Counted from the first letter of the stretch, positions 25,132 through 34,776 are shown. The stretch is DNA of 64,000 nucleotides from Pseudomonadota bacterium (GCA_021801255.1 JAJYYH010000037.1:1-64000); one strand, 5' to 3'. A program made the numbers and translations. The notes: generated from the letters alone by a model not told the origin.

Positions 25132-25467
25132 GCGTCATCCATCCCCGGTGCTCACTCCGCCTGCATCTCGTAATATCGGTTAACACTTGTCAACGCCGTA
25201 GGTTTCCTCTCGCACTTCGCTGCCTGTCACATCGCCGGCGGCGTTGATCAATCGCCTGGATGGGGAAGATTTAGCCAAGGCCAGTTGAAGCCATGCGAGG
25301 GCGGGTCTTGAGGGGTGGGTTTGGGGTAGCGCCTGGGGGCAAAAGGTGCCTGCCGGGATGGGGTCTGGGGCCATTGGCCCCAGCGGGTCGAGGGCGGAGC
25401 CCTCGTCTTCTCCCTATGTCTCGTCCCCCGCGCGGGGTGGGATGCTTTCGGGCGTCGGGGCGATTAT
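25132..25467. other. 336-base gene-free gap between TcuA-like gene and PBP1A gene
   Basis: No coding sequence is supported here. The first 130 bases hold the divergent promoters' likely space, including an AT-richer stretch at about 25165-25195. The second half is filled by a GC-rich hairpin repeat (element D). Confidence 0.6.
25313..25410. repeat. GC-rich hairpin repeat (element D)
   Basis: CTGGGGCC 25365-25372 pairs with GGCCCCAG 25376-25383, and GAGGGC pairs with GCCCTC around GGA at about 25390-25404. The order of hairpins, CTGGGG..CCCCAG then a second stem around a GGA or AGA-type loop, is the same as in element A near 34.7 kb, so this is a diverged copy of one dispersed repeat family. 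Confidence 0.5.
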
Positions 25468-28098
25468 ATGGAGGCGATGCCCACCGACCCCCCTCCCCCG
25501 CGCGAGCGGCTTGGCGCCGCCTCGGCGCCGCCGCCCCGCCGTCCCGAGCGCACGCCCCGGCTTAGCGGCGTCGGGCGGTTTCTCGCGCGTTGGCTTGGCC
25601 GGCTGGTGGGCGCGATCGCCGGGCTTGCGGTGCTCGCCGGGCTGGCCGGGCTGATCGCGGCCTATGGCGCCTATCGCCACTATGCCGCCGATCTTCCCGA
25701 TGTCGTGGGCCTCAAAAACTATCAGCCGCCGGTGATGAGCCGGATTTTCGCCGGCGATGGCTCCTTGATGGCCGAGCTGGCCACCGAGCGGCGCATCTAT
25801 GTCCCCTTCACCGCCATCCCGGAGCGCGTGAAAAACGCCTTTCTCGCCGCCGAGGACCAGAATTTCTGGAGCCATCGCGGCGTCGATCCGCTCGCCATTT
25901 TGCGCGCCGGCGTCACCGATCTTTCGCACATGCACGAGGGCCGCCGCCCGGTCGGGGCCTCCACCATCACCCAGCAGCTCGCGAAAAACATGCTGCTCGG
26001 CAACGAGGTGACGCTGGGGCGGAAAATCCGCGAGGCGATCCTGGCGCTGCGCATCGAGCAGAGCCTTTCGAAGGAGCGCATCCTCGAGCTTTACCTGAAC
26101 GAGATCTATCTCGGGCAGCAATCCTATGGCGTCGCGGCGGCGGCGGAGGCCTATTTCAACAAGCCGCTCGACCAGCTTACCCTCGCCGAGGCGGCGATGC
26201 TGGCGGCACTCCCTAAGGCGCCCAACAACTACAATCCGTTCCATTTCCCAGAAGCGGCCAGGGCGCGGCGGGACTGGGTGCTAGAGCGCATGGTCGAGAC
26301 CCATGCCGTGACGCTGGCCGAGGCCCGCGCGGCGCAGGCCGAGCCCTTGGTGCCGCGCGGCTTCCACCACCCGGATTTGACGCCCGACAGCGGGTATTTC
26401 GCCGATGAAGTGCATCGCGCGCTGCTCGCCCGCTTCGGCGCCGATGTGGTGAGCCAGGGCGGGCTGATGGTGCGCGCGAGCCTTGACCCGCGCCTCCAGG
26501 AAGCGGCAGAGAACGCGCTCCGTGCGGGGCTGCTCAATTACGACCGCGCGCATGGCGGCTGGCGCGGCGCGGTTTCTCATCTGCCCGACCCGCCTTCGAG
26601 TCTGCGGGCGAACTGGGCGGAGAAACTCGCGGGCGTGACCCCGCCGCCGGGGATGTTGCCCGACTGGCGGCTCGGCGTCGTGCTCGGTGAAACCGATCGG
26701 GCGGCGGAGATCGGCTGGCAGGAGGGCGACGCGCCGGCGCAGGCGCATACCGGCACGCTGCTGCTCGCCGATTGCGCCTGGGCGCGACCGCTGGTGAACG
26801 GCGCCCTGGGCGGCGTACCGCGGCGGATGCGCGATATCCTGCTGCCCGGCGATGTCGTGATGATCGAGCCAGCGGCGGCGCCGGCGCGCCTCCAGCTCCG
26901 CCAGATCCCCACCGTCGAGGGTGCGCTGGTCTCGCTCGACCCGCGCACCGGCCGGGTTCTCGCCCTGGTCGGCGGCTGGAGCCACGCGATCAGCCAGTTC
27001 GACCGCGCAACGCAAGCCAATCGTCAGCCAGGCAGCAGCTTCAAGCCCTTTGTCTATCTCACCGCCATGGAACAGGGCATTTCACCGAGCCAGCGCTTTC
27101 TCGACGCCCCCTTCGTCGTCGATCTCGGGGATAAGGGGAAATGGCGGCCGAATAATTACGAGATGGATTTCAACGGCCCGATGCCGCTGCATGAGGCGTT
27201 GCAGCATTCGCGCAATCTGGTGACGCTGCGCGTCGCCAATCTGCTTGGCATGAACGCCGTGGCGAAAACCGCGATCGCCTTTCACCTCGTGGACGATATG
27301 CCGCGCGTGCTGCCTGCCGCCCTCGGTGCCGTCGAGACCACGGTACTGCGCATGGCTGGCGCTTATGCCAGCCTCGATGAAGGCGGGCGCGAGGTTATCC
27401 CGAGCCTGATCGATAGCGTCGAGGACCGCGATGGCCATGCGTTGTGGCGGACGGGAGCGATCGGCTGCGAGAGCTGCGGCGCGGCGCCCGACCATCCGCC
27501 GCTGCTTGATGACACCCGCCCCACGATCGCCGACCCCGCCAGCGTTTTCCAGGTGGTGACGATGATGGAGGACGTGGTGAGCCGCGGAACGGGGGTGCGC
27601 GCGGGGCGCGGGCTGAACCGGCCGATCGCCGGCAAAACCGGCACGACGCAGGATTTTTCCGACGCCTGGTTCGCTGGTTTCACGCCCGATCTCGTCACCG
27701 TGGTCTGGGTCGGCTTCGACCAGCCCGCCGATCTCGGCAAGAACGAAACCGGCGGCGAGCTGGCCGGGCCGATCTGGCATGATTTCATGGCCGAGGCCCT
27801 GAAGGACCGCCCGGTTCTGCCCTTCACGCCGCCCCCTGGCGTCACGCTGGCCTCCTGGAGCGACAGCGTGCAGACGATGACGGATGCGTTCAAGGACGGG
27901 CAGACCCCTGGCGCCTCGGAGCCGATTGGCAGCCCGCTTACCCCGCCCGCCGCGCCCGCCGAAGCGGCGACAACGCCCGCCACGCCGGCATCGGGAGCGG
28001 ACCAGGCGGCTTCTCCCCAAGGCACCACCGCCGCCGCGACGCCGCCCCCCGCGCCGCAAGCCGAGGATCTCGACAAGACCATGGGCGGGCTCTATTAG
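25468..28098 (+). CDS. mrcA: Penicillin-binding protein 1A (bifunctional)
   Basis: An 876-residue class A PBP. After a Pro-rich cytoplasmic start there is one membrane anchor (about residues 45-72). The GT51 domain shows AFLAAEDQNFWSHRGVD, GASTITQQLAKN and IRLYLNEIYLG-type sequence (ILELYLNEIYLGQQSYGV). The transpeptidase has the active Ser523 in SSFK, SRN as the second motif and KTGTT at about 723. A low-complexity Ala/Pro/Thr tail ends the protein. It polymerises and crosslinks peptidoglycan. An inserted OB-like stretch between the domains is normal for PBP1A. Confidence 0.94.
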   Translation: MEAMPTDPPPPRERLGAASAPPPRRPERTPRLSGVGRFLARWLGRLVGAIAGLAVLAGLAGLIAAYGAYRHYAADLPDVVGLKNYQPPVMSRIFAGDGSLMAELATERRIYVPFTAIPERVKNAFLAAEDQNFWSHRGVDPLAILRAGVTDLSHMHEGRRPVGASTITQQLAKNMLLGNEVTLGRKIREAILALRIEQSLSKERILELYLNEIYLGQQSYGVAAAAEAYFNKPLDQLTLAEAAMLAALPKAPNNYNPFHFPEAARARRDWVLERMVETHAVTLAEARAAQAEPLVPRGFHHPDLTPDSGYFADEVHRALLARFGADVVSQGGLMVRASLDPRLQEAAENALRAGLLNYDRAHGGWRGAVSHLPDPPSSLRANWAEKLAGVTPPPGMLPDWRLGVVLGETDRAAEIGWQEGDAPAQAHTGTLLLADCAWARPLVNGALGGVPRRMRDILLPGDVVMIEPAAAPARLQLRQIPTVEGALVSLDPRTGRVLALVGGWSHAISQFDRATQANRQPGSSFKPFVYLTAMEQGISPSQRFLDAPFVVDLGDKGKWRPNNYEMDFNGPMPLHEALQHSRNLVTLRVANLLGMNAVAKTAIAFHLVDDMPRVLPAALGAVETTVLRMAGAYASLDEGGREVIPSLIDSVEDRDGHALWRTGAIGCESCGAAPDHPPLLDDTRPTIADPASVFQVVTMMEDVVSRGTGVRAGRGLNRPIAGKTGTTQDFSDAWFAGFTPDLVTVVWVGFDQPADLGKNETGGELAGPIWHDFMAEALKDRPVLPFTPPPGVTLASWSDSVQTMTDAFKDGQTPGASEPIGSPLTPPAAPAEAATTPATPASGADQAASPQGTTAAATPPPAPQAEDLDKTMGGLY

Positions 28099-28133
28099 AC
28101 GCGCCCTCCCTTTCGTCCGCGACGAGGTAAAAA

Positions 28134-29265
28134 ATGTCCGCCGAGTCCGAAGCCCTGGTCCAGCAAATCCAGCAGTCGATCGCGCTGCTGAGGAGGCATC
28201 TTTGACTGGGACCGCGCGCTCGCCCGGCTCGATGAGCTGAACGCCGCCGCCGAAGACCCCACGCTTTGGGAAAACGCCGCACGCGCCCAAGCCTTGATGC
28301 GCGAGCGCAACTACCTGGCCGCTCAGACCGAAAGTGTCCGCCGGCTCGAGCGCGAGACCAAGGATGCCGGAGAACTCATTGAACTCGCGGCAAATGAAGG
28401 TGAGGCGGCGCTCGTGGCGGAGGGCGAAAAAACCCTCCGGGCGCTTGCCGAGGAAGCCAAGCGGCGCGAGATCGAGAGCCTGCTTTCGGGCGAGGCCGAT
28501 GGCAACGATGCCTATGTCGAGATCAATGCCGGGGCCGGCGGTACCGAGGCGCAGGACTGGGCGGAGATGCTGCTGCGGATGTATCTGCGCTGGGCCGAGA
28601 ACCGGGGCTACAAGGCCGAGCTGATCGACCGCGCCGAGGGAGAGCAGGCCGGCATCAAGTCGGCGACCCTCCAGGTTTCCGGCGCGAACGCCTATGGCTG
28701 GCTGAAAACCGAGGCCGGAGTGCATCGCCTCGTGCGCATCAGCCCGTTTGACGCCAACGCCCGCCGCCAGACAAGCTTTGCCAGCGTCTGGGTCTATCCG
28801 GTCATCGATGACACGATCGCCATCGAGATCAACGAGGCCGATCTGCGGGTCGATACCTATCGCTCCTCGGGCGCCGGCGGCCAGCATGTCAATAAGACCG
28901 AGAGCGCGATCCGCATCACCCATGTCCCGAGCGGCATCGTCGTCGCCTGCCAGACCGATCGCAGCCAGCACCGCAACCGCGCCCGCGCGATGGAAATGCT
29001 CCGCGCCCGGCTCTATGAAGCGGAATTGCGCAAGCGCGAGGCGCAGGCGGCCCTGGTGGAAAACGCCAAGACCGAAATCGGCTGGGGCCACCAGATCCGC
29101 AGCTATGTTCTGGCACCCTATCAGATGGTCAAGGATCTCCGCACCGGCGTCGAGAAAAGCAACCCCGCCGCCGTGCTCGACGGCGATCTCGACGCCTTCA
29201 TGGCCGCCTCCCTGGCCGCCCGGGTGGGCGCGACGCGGAGCGAGGCGAGCGCCCAAGCGGGATGA
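28134..29265 (+). CDS. prfB: Peptide chain release factor 2, made by programmed +1 frameshift
   Basis: RF2 recognises UGA and UAA stop codons. A zero-frame reading from ATG 28134 gives 23 residues ending LLRRHL at an in-frame TGA (28203-28205); shifting +1 continues [13 protein letters not shown] and runs to 29265, giving about 376 residues. The second part has the RF2 tripeptide SPF ([12 protein letters not shown]) and the peptidyl-hydrolysis loop [15 protein letters not shown]. It follows the PBP1A gene by 35 bases, a common alphaproteobacterial order. Coordinates span both frames. Confidence 0.95.
28191..28206 (+). promoter_or_regulatory. prfB programmed frameshift site
   Basis: AGGAGG (28191-28196) acts as an internal Shine-Dalgarno three bases before the slippery CTT TGA C (28200-28206). 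This is the known RF2 autoregulation signal: when RF2 is scarce the ribosome pauses at UGA and slips +1 to GAC. Confidence 0.95.
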
Positions 29266-29319
29266 AGGCGCGAACGGGATGAAGGCGCGAAAGCGGTTCA
29301 GGTCAACTTTTGCATCACG

Positions 29320-29346
29320 CCGGCCCGATTCGCTGGGCCGGGTTTT
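29320..29346 (+). terminator. Rho-independent terminator behind prfB
   Basis: CCGGCCC 29320-29326 pairs with GGGCCGG 29335-29341 around an 8-base loop and is followed by GTTTT. It sits 55 bases after the prfB stop and before the convergent BTAD regulator gene. Confidence 0.72.
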
Positions 29347-29402
29347 CGTGGAATCTTGGGTTTTCGTGGAACCTACTGACGCATCGCGGTCCCGGCCCTG
29401 AA

Positions 29403-31445
29403 TTAGTCCTCGGACAAGCCGGCGCGGCGCAGACCGTCGGCCAGGATTTCGCGATGCGCCGCCTGTACGATCGGGGTGCGCGCCACCACCTCGCGGCGTC
29501 CGTAGCCGGGACGAAGCGCCGCCAGTCGGGCGCAGATCTCCGCCGCCTCTTCGAGGCGACCGAGATGGCCAAGGGCGGCGAGATGATAGGGATAGATGGA
29601 AACCAGGGTGGGGCGGATTTCGCTGATGTCGCGGGCAATCGCCGCCGCCTCGGCGAAATCGCCGCGCAGCAGCGCCAGCAGCGCAAAGGCGGGATCGAAC
29701 AGGAAGCCCTCCGGGTCGAAGGGCAGCAATGCGCGGTAGCGCCCAAGCCGGCGCTCCGCTTCGGCGAAATCGCCGCGACAGACTGCCGCCATCCCGGAAA
29801 AACCCCAGGCCATCGCCAGATTGGGATTGAGGGTGAGGGCGCGGTCATGGAGCGCGATCGCCTCCTCGTGGCGGCGCTCGATCTGCAATTTGAGCTGCCC
29901 CGCGATGCTGAGGGCGCGGGCATCCTGCGGATCGATGCTGAGCGCGCGGCGGATCGCCCCTTGCGCGCGCGCCATCATCTCCGGCGGCTCGGCCGCCCAG
30001 CCCTGCGCCAGCGTCATCGCGCCCCATGCGGCAAGTACCGCGTGGGGCGCGGCATAATCGGGCGCCAACTCGGTTGCGAGTTCGAGCAACGGCCCAGCGC
30101 TCATGAATTCCGCCGGCTCCAGCCGCGCCACCAGGCCGAGCGCCCGCACCATCAGATCATAGGCCGAGGTATTGCGCGGCATCTGGCCGGCGGTGACGAC
30201 GCGGTTGAGGCGGCGGATCTCGCTCTGCTGGATCTCGCGATCGATGCGCGCGGAAGCCAGGGCGGCGACGTGGTCCTGCAGACCGAGCCGGTCCTCGAGG
30301 CGATGGTCGAACCGCTCGACCCAGATGATCTGGTTGCCCGCGTCAAGATCGATGAGCCGGAGCGTCACGCGCAGCATATCGTCGGCCTGCTGCAAGCGGC
30401 CATCGACCAGCAGATCAAGGCCGAAGAAGCGGCGCAGCGCCGCCTCGTCGCGGGTTTCGGCGGCGAAGCGGCTCAGCGCCGAGCAGGAAACCAGGTCCAT
30501 CCAGCGGAACGGCGCGAGTGCCGTGGTGATCTCCTCGGCAAGCACGACGGCGCGCTCGCCAAGGTCGCGATCCTCGCCCGAGTATTCGAGCGGCAGCACG
30601 CCGAGGCGCCGGCCGCTCCGCACCCAGGGCGGCGTCGGCGAGGAGCGCGGGCGCGTGGTGAAGGCCACCGGCGCGGCGCCAACGCGGATTTCGGCGAGCA
30701 GGGCGCGGGTCTCTTCCGAGGGTAGCGCACTCAGCCGCTCGCCAAGCGCGGCACGGCAGCGCTCGAACGCCTCGATCGCCAGCCCACGCTCGCCGCGCGC
30801 GGCATAGGCGCGGATCAGCGCCCGCCAGGCCTCCTCATGCACCCGGTCGATCGCCAGGACTTGCTGGGCGGCGGCGATCACGCCATCGGGGTCGGTCTGC
30901 TCCTCGAGCACCGCCTCGGCGACACGCCGCGCCAAGCTGCGAATCGCCGTGCGCTCGGCGAGCAGCCAGGCATCGAAAGCGGCATCGAGGCCGTTGAGAT
31001 CGGCGAGCAATTCCCCGCCGATCAGTTGCAGGGCCTGCGGCGCGGCAAGGCTGGCAGAGCGCACTTCGGCGATATCGGTCCAGACCGCCGCGCCGCGGAG
31101 CGCTATCTGCTCGCGCTCGATGCTGACCACTTCTGCCCCGAGCGGGCCAAGGCTCTCCATCATACGGTAGATTTCCTGGCGCAGCGAGCCGCGCGCCTGC
31201 TCCTCGGGGCGGCCGCTCCAGAGCGTCTCGGCAATGGCGGCGCGGCTCCGCGGCCGCGGCATCGCCAGCGCCAGCATGGCAAGCAGGGCGCGGCTCTTGC
31301 GGGCATTGGGCAGGGCGTTTTCGCCGTTCGCCGTCCAGGCCTGCATCGGGCCGAACAGACGCAGGCTGAGCGCGGGCGCCGGATTGCGCTGCGCGGGGCG
31401 GGCCAGGGTCGTGAATTGCGTGGCAGGAGTTATCAGCATAGCCAA
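29403..31445 (-). CDS. BTAD/TPR transcriptional regulator with TolB-like middle domain
   Basis: A 680-residue protein. N-terminus (about 25-110): OmpR/SARP-like winged helix (LSLRLFGPMQAW, RKSRALLAMLAL). About 110-270: bacterial transcriptional activation domain (QVLAIDRVHEEAWRALIRAYAARGERGLAIEAFERC). About 290-400: a TolB/FlgO-like domain (LGVLPLEYSG, DLLVDGRLQQADDMLRVTLRLID, NQIIWVERFDH). The rest is TPR helices. This plan is known from rhizobial adenylate cyclase-like regulators, but no cyclase domain is present. Target genes unknown; it is monocistronic. Confidence 0.8.
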   Translation of the reverse strand: MAMLITPATQFTTLARPAQRNPAPALSLRLFGPMQAWTANGENALPNARKSRALLAMLALAMPRPRSRAAIAETLWSGRPEEQARGSLRQEIYRMMESLGPLGAEVVSIEREQIALRGAAVWTDIAEVRSASLAAPQALQLIGGELLADLNGLDAAFDAWLLAERTAIRSLARRVAEAVLEEQTDPDGVIAAAQQVLAIDRVHEEAWRALIRAYAARGERGLAIEAFERCRAALGERLSALPSEETRALLAEIRVGAAPVAFTTRPRSSPTPPWVRSGRRLGVLPLEYSGEDRDLGERAVVLAEEITTALAPFRWMDLVSCSALSRFAAETRDEAALRRFFGLDLLVDGRLQQADDMLRVTLRLIDLDAGNQIIWVERFDHRLEDRLGLQDHVAALASARIDREIQQSEIRRLNRVVTAGQMPRNTSAYDLMVRALGLVARLEPAEFMSAGPLLELATELAPDYAAPHAVLAAWGAMTLAQGWAAEPPEMMARAQGAIRRALSIDPQDARALSIAGQLKLQIERRHEEAIALHDRALTLNPNLAMAWGFSGMAAVCRGDFAEAERRLGRYRALLPFDPEGFLFDPAFALLALLRGDFAEAAAIARDISEIRPTLVSIYPYHLAALGHLGRLEEAAEICARLAALRPGYGRREVVARTPIVQAAHREILADGLRRAGLSED

Positions 31446-31551
31446 GTATTCACTGAAGCGGCTTACAACCGCAAGTGTTTAAGCGCATCCGCCAGGCCCC
31501 ATGTGAGGATCGCGAAATTGGCCGGCGCATTGCGCCATGGGACACCCGCCT

Positions 31552-32988
31552 TCATACCCGCGCCTCGGTGAAAATACGGGCGATATCGCCATGCCAGACC
31601 CGCTCCGCGCGCTGCAGCCAAAATTCCGCCGGGCTCGGTCCACCGGCGACGATTTCCTGAAGCGGGGCGAGAAACATGCTCTCATCGCGCCCGTTCTCGT
31701 CGCGGCGGGCGCGGGCGGAAAGGCCCTGGGCGGCAATCGCTACCATCTCGCGCGCCAGATCACGAACTGTCCCGCCCGCCCAGGGCGCGGCCAGTCCGCG
31801 GCGCGGCACAACCGGGCGCAGCGCCGCAAACTCCTGCCACGGATGGGCCCGCACCAAGGCGTCGGCGGCGGCCAGCGCGGCGTCGTCATAAAGCAGTCCG
31901 ACCCAGAGCGCGCTCTGCGCCAGCATCATCGCCGGCGTGCCGGCATCCGCCCCGCGCATCTCGAGAAACCGCTTGATCCGCACATCCGTGAACACCGTCG
32001 TCAGATGGTCGGTGAAATCGCCGAGCACCGCCCGCTCGCCAGGCTGCTCGGGCAGGCCGCGCTCAAGAAACTCGCGGAATGAATGGCCAGCGAGATCAAC
32101 GAGGCCGCCGGCGCGCTGAATAAAATACATCGGCACGTCGAGCACCCAATCGACATAGCGCTCGAAGCCGAAATCGGGTTCGAAAAACAGCCCCGGCATA
32201 CCCGAACGATCCGGGTCAGTATCGGTCCAGACATGGGCACGATAGGAGAGAAACCCGTTCGGCCGCCCCTCGGTGAACGGTGAATTGGCGAACAGCCCGG
32301 TCGCCACCGGCTGCAAGGCCAAAGCGACGCGGAGCTTGCGCACCATATCGGCTTCCGAGGCGTAGTCGAGATTGACCTGCACGGTGCAGGTGCGGAGCAT
32401 CATGTCGAGCCCGAGCGCGCCGCGCCGCGGCATATAGCGGCGCATGATGGCGTAGCGGCTTTTCGGCATCCACGGCATCGCCTCGCGGGTCGCCAGCGGA
32501 TGAAAGCCGAGCGGAGCGAAGCCCAGGCCCAGCGGATCAGCGGCCTGATGCACCTCGGCAAAATGCCGCGCCATCTCGCGCGCGGTTGCGTGCAGATCAC
32601 GGCAAAGCCCGCCCGAAAGCTCAAGCTGCCCGCCCGGCTCCAGCGAGATCGAGGCGCCGTCATGGCCGCCGGCGTCACGCAACCCAATCGGCTGGCCACG
32701 ATCAAGGATCGGCGCCCAGCCTCCCTGCCCGTCCGTGCCTTGTGCGATCAACCCCTCCAGCACGGCGCGGATGCCGCCCGGCGCATAGGGCGGCGGGGTG
32801 AGATCGTCAAGGAAAAAGCCAAATTTCTCATGCTCGGTGCCGATGCGCCAGTGTTCGCGCGGCTTGGCTCCGGCCTCGAGCCAGGCGATCAACTGGCGTC
32901 GATCGCTGATCGGGGTGGTATCAACCTCACCGGGATTGGACATGCGGTTTTCGTGGCCTTGCGAGAGGGACGGAGCAGGTGCAGTCAA
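31552..32988 (-). CDS. gshA: Glutamate-cysteine ligase (plant/alphaproteobacterial type)
   Basis: A 478-residue GshA of the type shared by alphaproteobacteria and plants: WRIGTEHEKFGFF, ASISLEPGGQLELSG, MMLRTCTVQVNLDYASEADM, and SYRAHVWTDTDPDRSG. It joins glutamate to cysteine as the first step of glutathione synthesis. The start at 32988 overlaps the rsmE stop by ATGA; a second ATG at 32943 starts closer to the conserved region. gshB is not in the window. rsmE-gshA is a common alphaproteobacterial pair. Confidence 0.93.
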   Translation of the reverse strand: MTAPAPSLSQGHENRMSNPGEVDTTPISDRRQLIAWLEAGAKPREHWRIGTEHEKFGFFLDDLTPPPYAPGGIRAVLEGLIAQGTDGQGGWAPILDRGQPIGLRDAGGHDGASISLEPGGQLELSGGLCRDLHATAREMARHFAEVHQAADPLGLGFAPLGFHPLATREAMPWMPKSRYAIMRRYMPRRGALGLDMMLRTCTVQVNLDYASEADMVRKLRVALALQPVATGLFANSPFTEGRPNGFLSYRAHVWTDTDPDRSGMPGLFFEPDFGFERYVDWVLDVPMYFIQRAGGLVDLAGHSFREFLERGLPEQPGERAVLGDFTDHLTTVFTDVRIKRFLEMRGADAGTPAMMLAQSALWVGLLYDDAALAAADALVRAHPWQEFAALRPVVPRRGLAAPWAGGTVRDLAREMVAIAAQGLSARARRDENGRDESMFLAPLQEIVAGGPSPAEFWLQRAERVWHGDIARIFTEARV

Positions 32989-33701
32989 AGCGGCGAGGAT
33001 GGTACTTGCAGCAAGGCCAACCCGGCGATCGCCGCGGTTTCCGCGCGCAGGATGCGCGGCCCGAGGCTCGCCCGCTCTACAAAGGGATGCGCGCTTAGCG
33101 CGTCAAGCTCCGCCGGCGTGAACCCCCCCTCGGGGCCAACCAGCAGCGCTGCCGGACCGGGCGCCGGGCGCGGCGCCGGCGTGCCCGGCGCGGCGCGCTC
33201 GATCGCCGCAATCAGCCGCCGCCGTTCCGGCCAGCCAGCCAGCACCGCGGCGAGCGGGCGCGGCGAATGGATCACGGGCAGCGACAGCCGCTCGCACTGC
33301 TCCGCCGCCTCGCGCGCGATGACGGCGGCGCGCCCGTGGTTGAACCGCTCCGCCACGCCATGGCCGGCGAGCACCGGCAGAATGGCGGCGACGCCCAGCT
33401 CGGTCGCCTTTTGCACGACAAGCTCGCTCGCCACCCGCTTGAGCAACGCGAAAACCAGCCAGAGATCGGGCTCCGGGCATGGCGGGCGAAGCAAATCCTC
33501 GATCCTGGCCCGCGCCGGGGCGCGCCCGGCCAGCGTAAGCCGTGCCCGCCATTCGCCGCTTTCCGCGTTGAACAGCGCAATCGCCGCGCCGGTGCGCGCG
33601 CGCATCACATGGGCGAGATAATGCGTCTCGCCGGGGCCGAGCGTGACCTCCATCCCCGCCTCCAGCATGCCGTCACAATAAAGGCGGATTGACCTTGCCA
33701 T
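32985..33701 (-). CDS. rsmE: 16S rRNA m3U1498 methyltransferase RsmE
   Basis: A 238-residue SPOUT methyltransferase: N-terminal PUA-like part (IRLYCDGML, HYLAHVMRARTG), then KRVASELVVQKATELGV, EAAEQCERLSLPVI and the knot motifs LLVGPEGGFTPAELDA and SLGPRILRAETAAIAGLAL. It methylates U1498 of 16S rRNA. A GTG directly before the ATG is an alternative start. Only 22 bases separate it from the divergent ubiA, so one promoter must lie within the other's coding region. Confidence 0.93.
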   Translation of the reverse strand: MARSIRLYCDGMLEAGMEVTLGPGETHYLAHVMRARTGAAIALFNAESGEWRARLTLAGRAPARARIEDLLRPPCPEPDLWLVFALLKRVASELVVQKATELGVAAILPVLAGHGVAERFNHGRAAVIAREAAEQCERLSLPVIHSPRPLAAVLAGWPERRRLIAAIERAAPGTPAPRPAPGPAALLVGPEGGFTPAELDALSAHPFVERASLGPRILRAETAAIAGLALLQVPSSPL

Positions 33702-33723
33702 CACGCTGGGCAGAGTAGCAGCG

Positions 33724-34623
33724 ATGAGCGCGCATACCGATATCGTCCGCGAGGGCTGGATCCGGCATCTGCCGCAAGCCGCACAGCCCTATTTGCTGCT
33801 CGCCCGGCTCGACCGGCCGATCGGTGCCTGGCTGCTGTTCCTGCCCGGCCTCTGGAGCATTCTGCTCGCCCGGCCTGCCCCCCGACGGGCGCTCTGGCTG
33901 ATCGCGCTTTTTGCCCTTGGCAGCGTGCTGATGCGCGGGGCGGGCTGCGTCGTCAACGATATGTGGGACCGCGAAATGGACCGCCGCGTCACCCGCACCG
34001 CCGGCCGCCCGCTCGCCGCCGGCACGGTGGGCCTGCGGGGGGCGACGCTGTTTCTGTTGGTTTTGCTCGGCCTCTCGGGGCTGATCCTGCTGCAACTTCC
34101 CCCGCTCGCCCAGGCGCTTGGCGCGGGCTCGCTGGCGCTGGTCGCGACCTACCCGCTGGCCAAGCGCATCACCTGGTGGCCACAGGTGATGCTCGGCGTC
34201 ACCTTCGGCTGGGGCGCCCCGATGGGCTTCGCCGCGGCCAGCGGCCGGCTCGACGCCGCGGCGGGCCTGCTCTATCTCGCTGCGATCCTCTGGATTCTCG
34301 GCTATGACACGATCTACGCGCATCAGGATCGCGAGGATGACGCGCTGATCGGCGTGAAATCAACGGCGCGCCTGTTCCATCGCCATACCCGGATTTTTCT
34401 CGCGTTCTGCTATGGCGCGACGCTCGCGGCACTGCTCGCGTCGGGGCATTGGGCGCGGCTCGGGATTGGATTTTACATCGTTCTGGCTCTCCCCGCGGTC
34501 CTGCTCACGGTCCAGGTGATCCGCCTCGATATCGACGATCCCGCGCTCTGCCTCGGCCTGTTCAAGGCCAACCGGGAAGCGGGCCTCGCGGTCGCGGCGG
34601 CAATTCTCGCGGGTCTCTGGTAG
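33724..34623 (+). CDS. ubiA: 4-hydroxybenzoate polyprenyltransferase UbiA
   Basis: A 299-residue membrane prenyltransferase with about eight transmembrane segments. The two Asp-rich motifs are NDMWDREMDRRVTRTAGRPLA and YAHQDREDDALIGVKSTA, which bind Mg-diphosphate. It attaches the isoprenoid tail to 4-hydroxybenzoate in ubiquinone synthesis. It is divergent from rsmE and followed by repeat element A. Length and motifs are complete. Confidence 0.93.
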   Translation: MSAHTDIVREGWIRHLPQAAQPYLLLARLDRPIGAWLLFLPGLWSILLARPAPRRALWLIALFALGSVLMRGAGCVVNDMWDREMDRRVTRTAGRPLAAGTVGLRGATLFLLVLLGLSGLILLQLPPLAQALGAGSLALVATYPLAKRITWWPQVMLGVTFGWGAPMGFAAASGRLDAAAGLLYLAAILWILGYDTIYAHQDREDDALIGVKSTARLFHRHTRIFLAFCYGATLAALLASGHWARLGIGFYIVLALPAVLLTVQVIRLDIDDPALCLGLFKANREAGLAVAAAILAGLW

Positions 34624-34624
34624 C

Positions 34625-34754
34625 CAAAATTAAGTCCAGGGGCTTTGCCCCTGGACCCCAGCAAAGGCGGAGCCTTTGCAATCCTTCCCGGAATGCGGGT
34701 CTGGGGAAGCTAGCCCCAGCGGGGTCCAGGGGCAGAGCCCCTGGCCTAACTTTG
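34625..34754. repeat. 130-bp GC-rich repeat with terminal inverted ends (element A)
   Basis: CAAAATTAAGTCCAGGGGC at the left end and the reverse complement of GCCCCTGGCCTAACTTTG at the right end match closely. Inside are CCAGGGGC..GCCCCTGG, GCAAAGGC..GCCTTTGC, CTGGGG..CCCCAG and another CCAGGGGC..GCCCCTGG stem. It lies between convergent ubiA and the lipoprotein gene. The 25 bases after it, up to the lipoprotein TAA, resemble those after element B near 56.4 kb. Confidence 0.7.
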
Positions 34755-34776
34755 ACGCGGCAGATGCTCCACGCCC

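Noticed and set aside
27082-29256. A 724-codon minus-strand frame opposite the PBP1A and prfB genes
   Set aside because: Antisense to two certain genes, Gly/Arg-rich, no domain.
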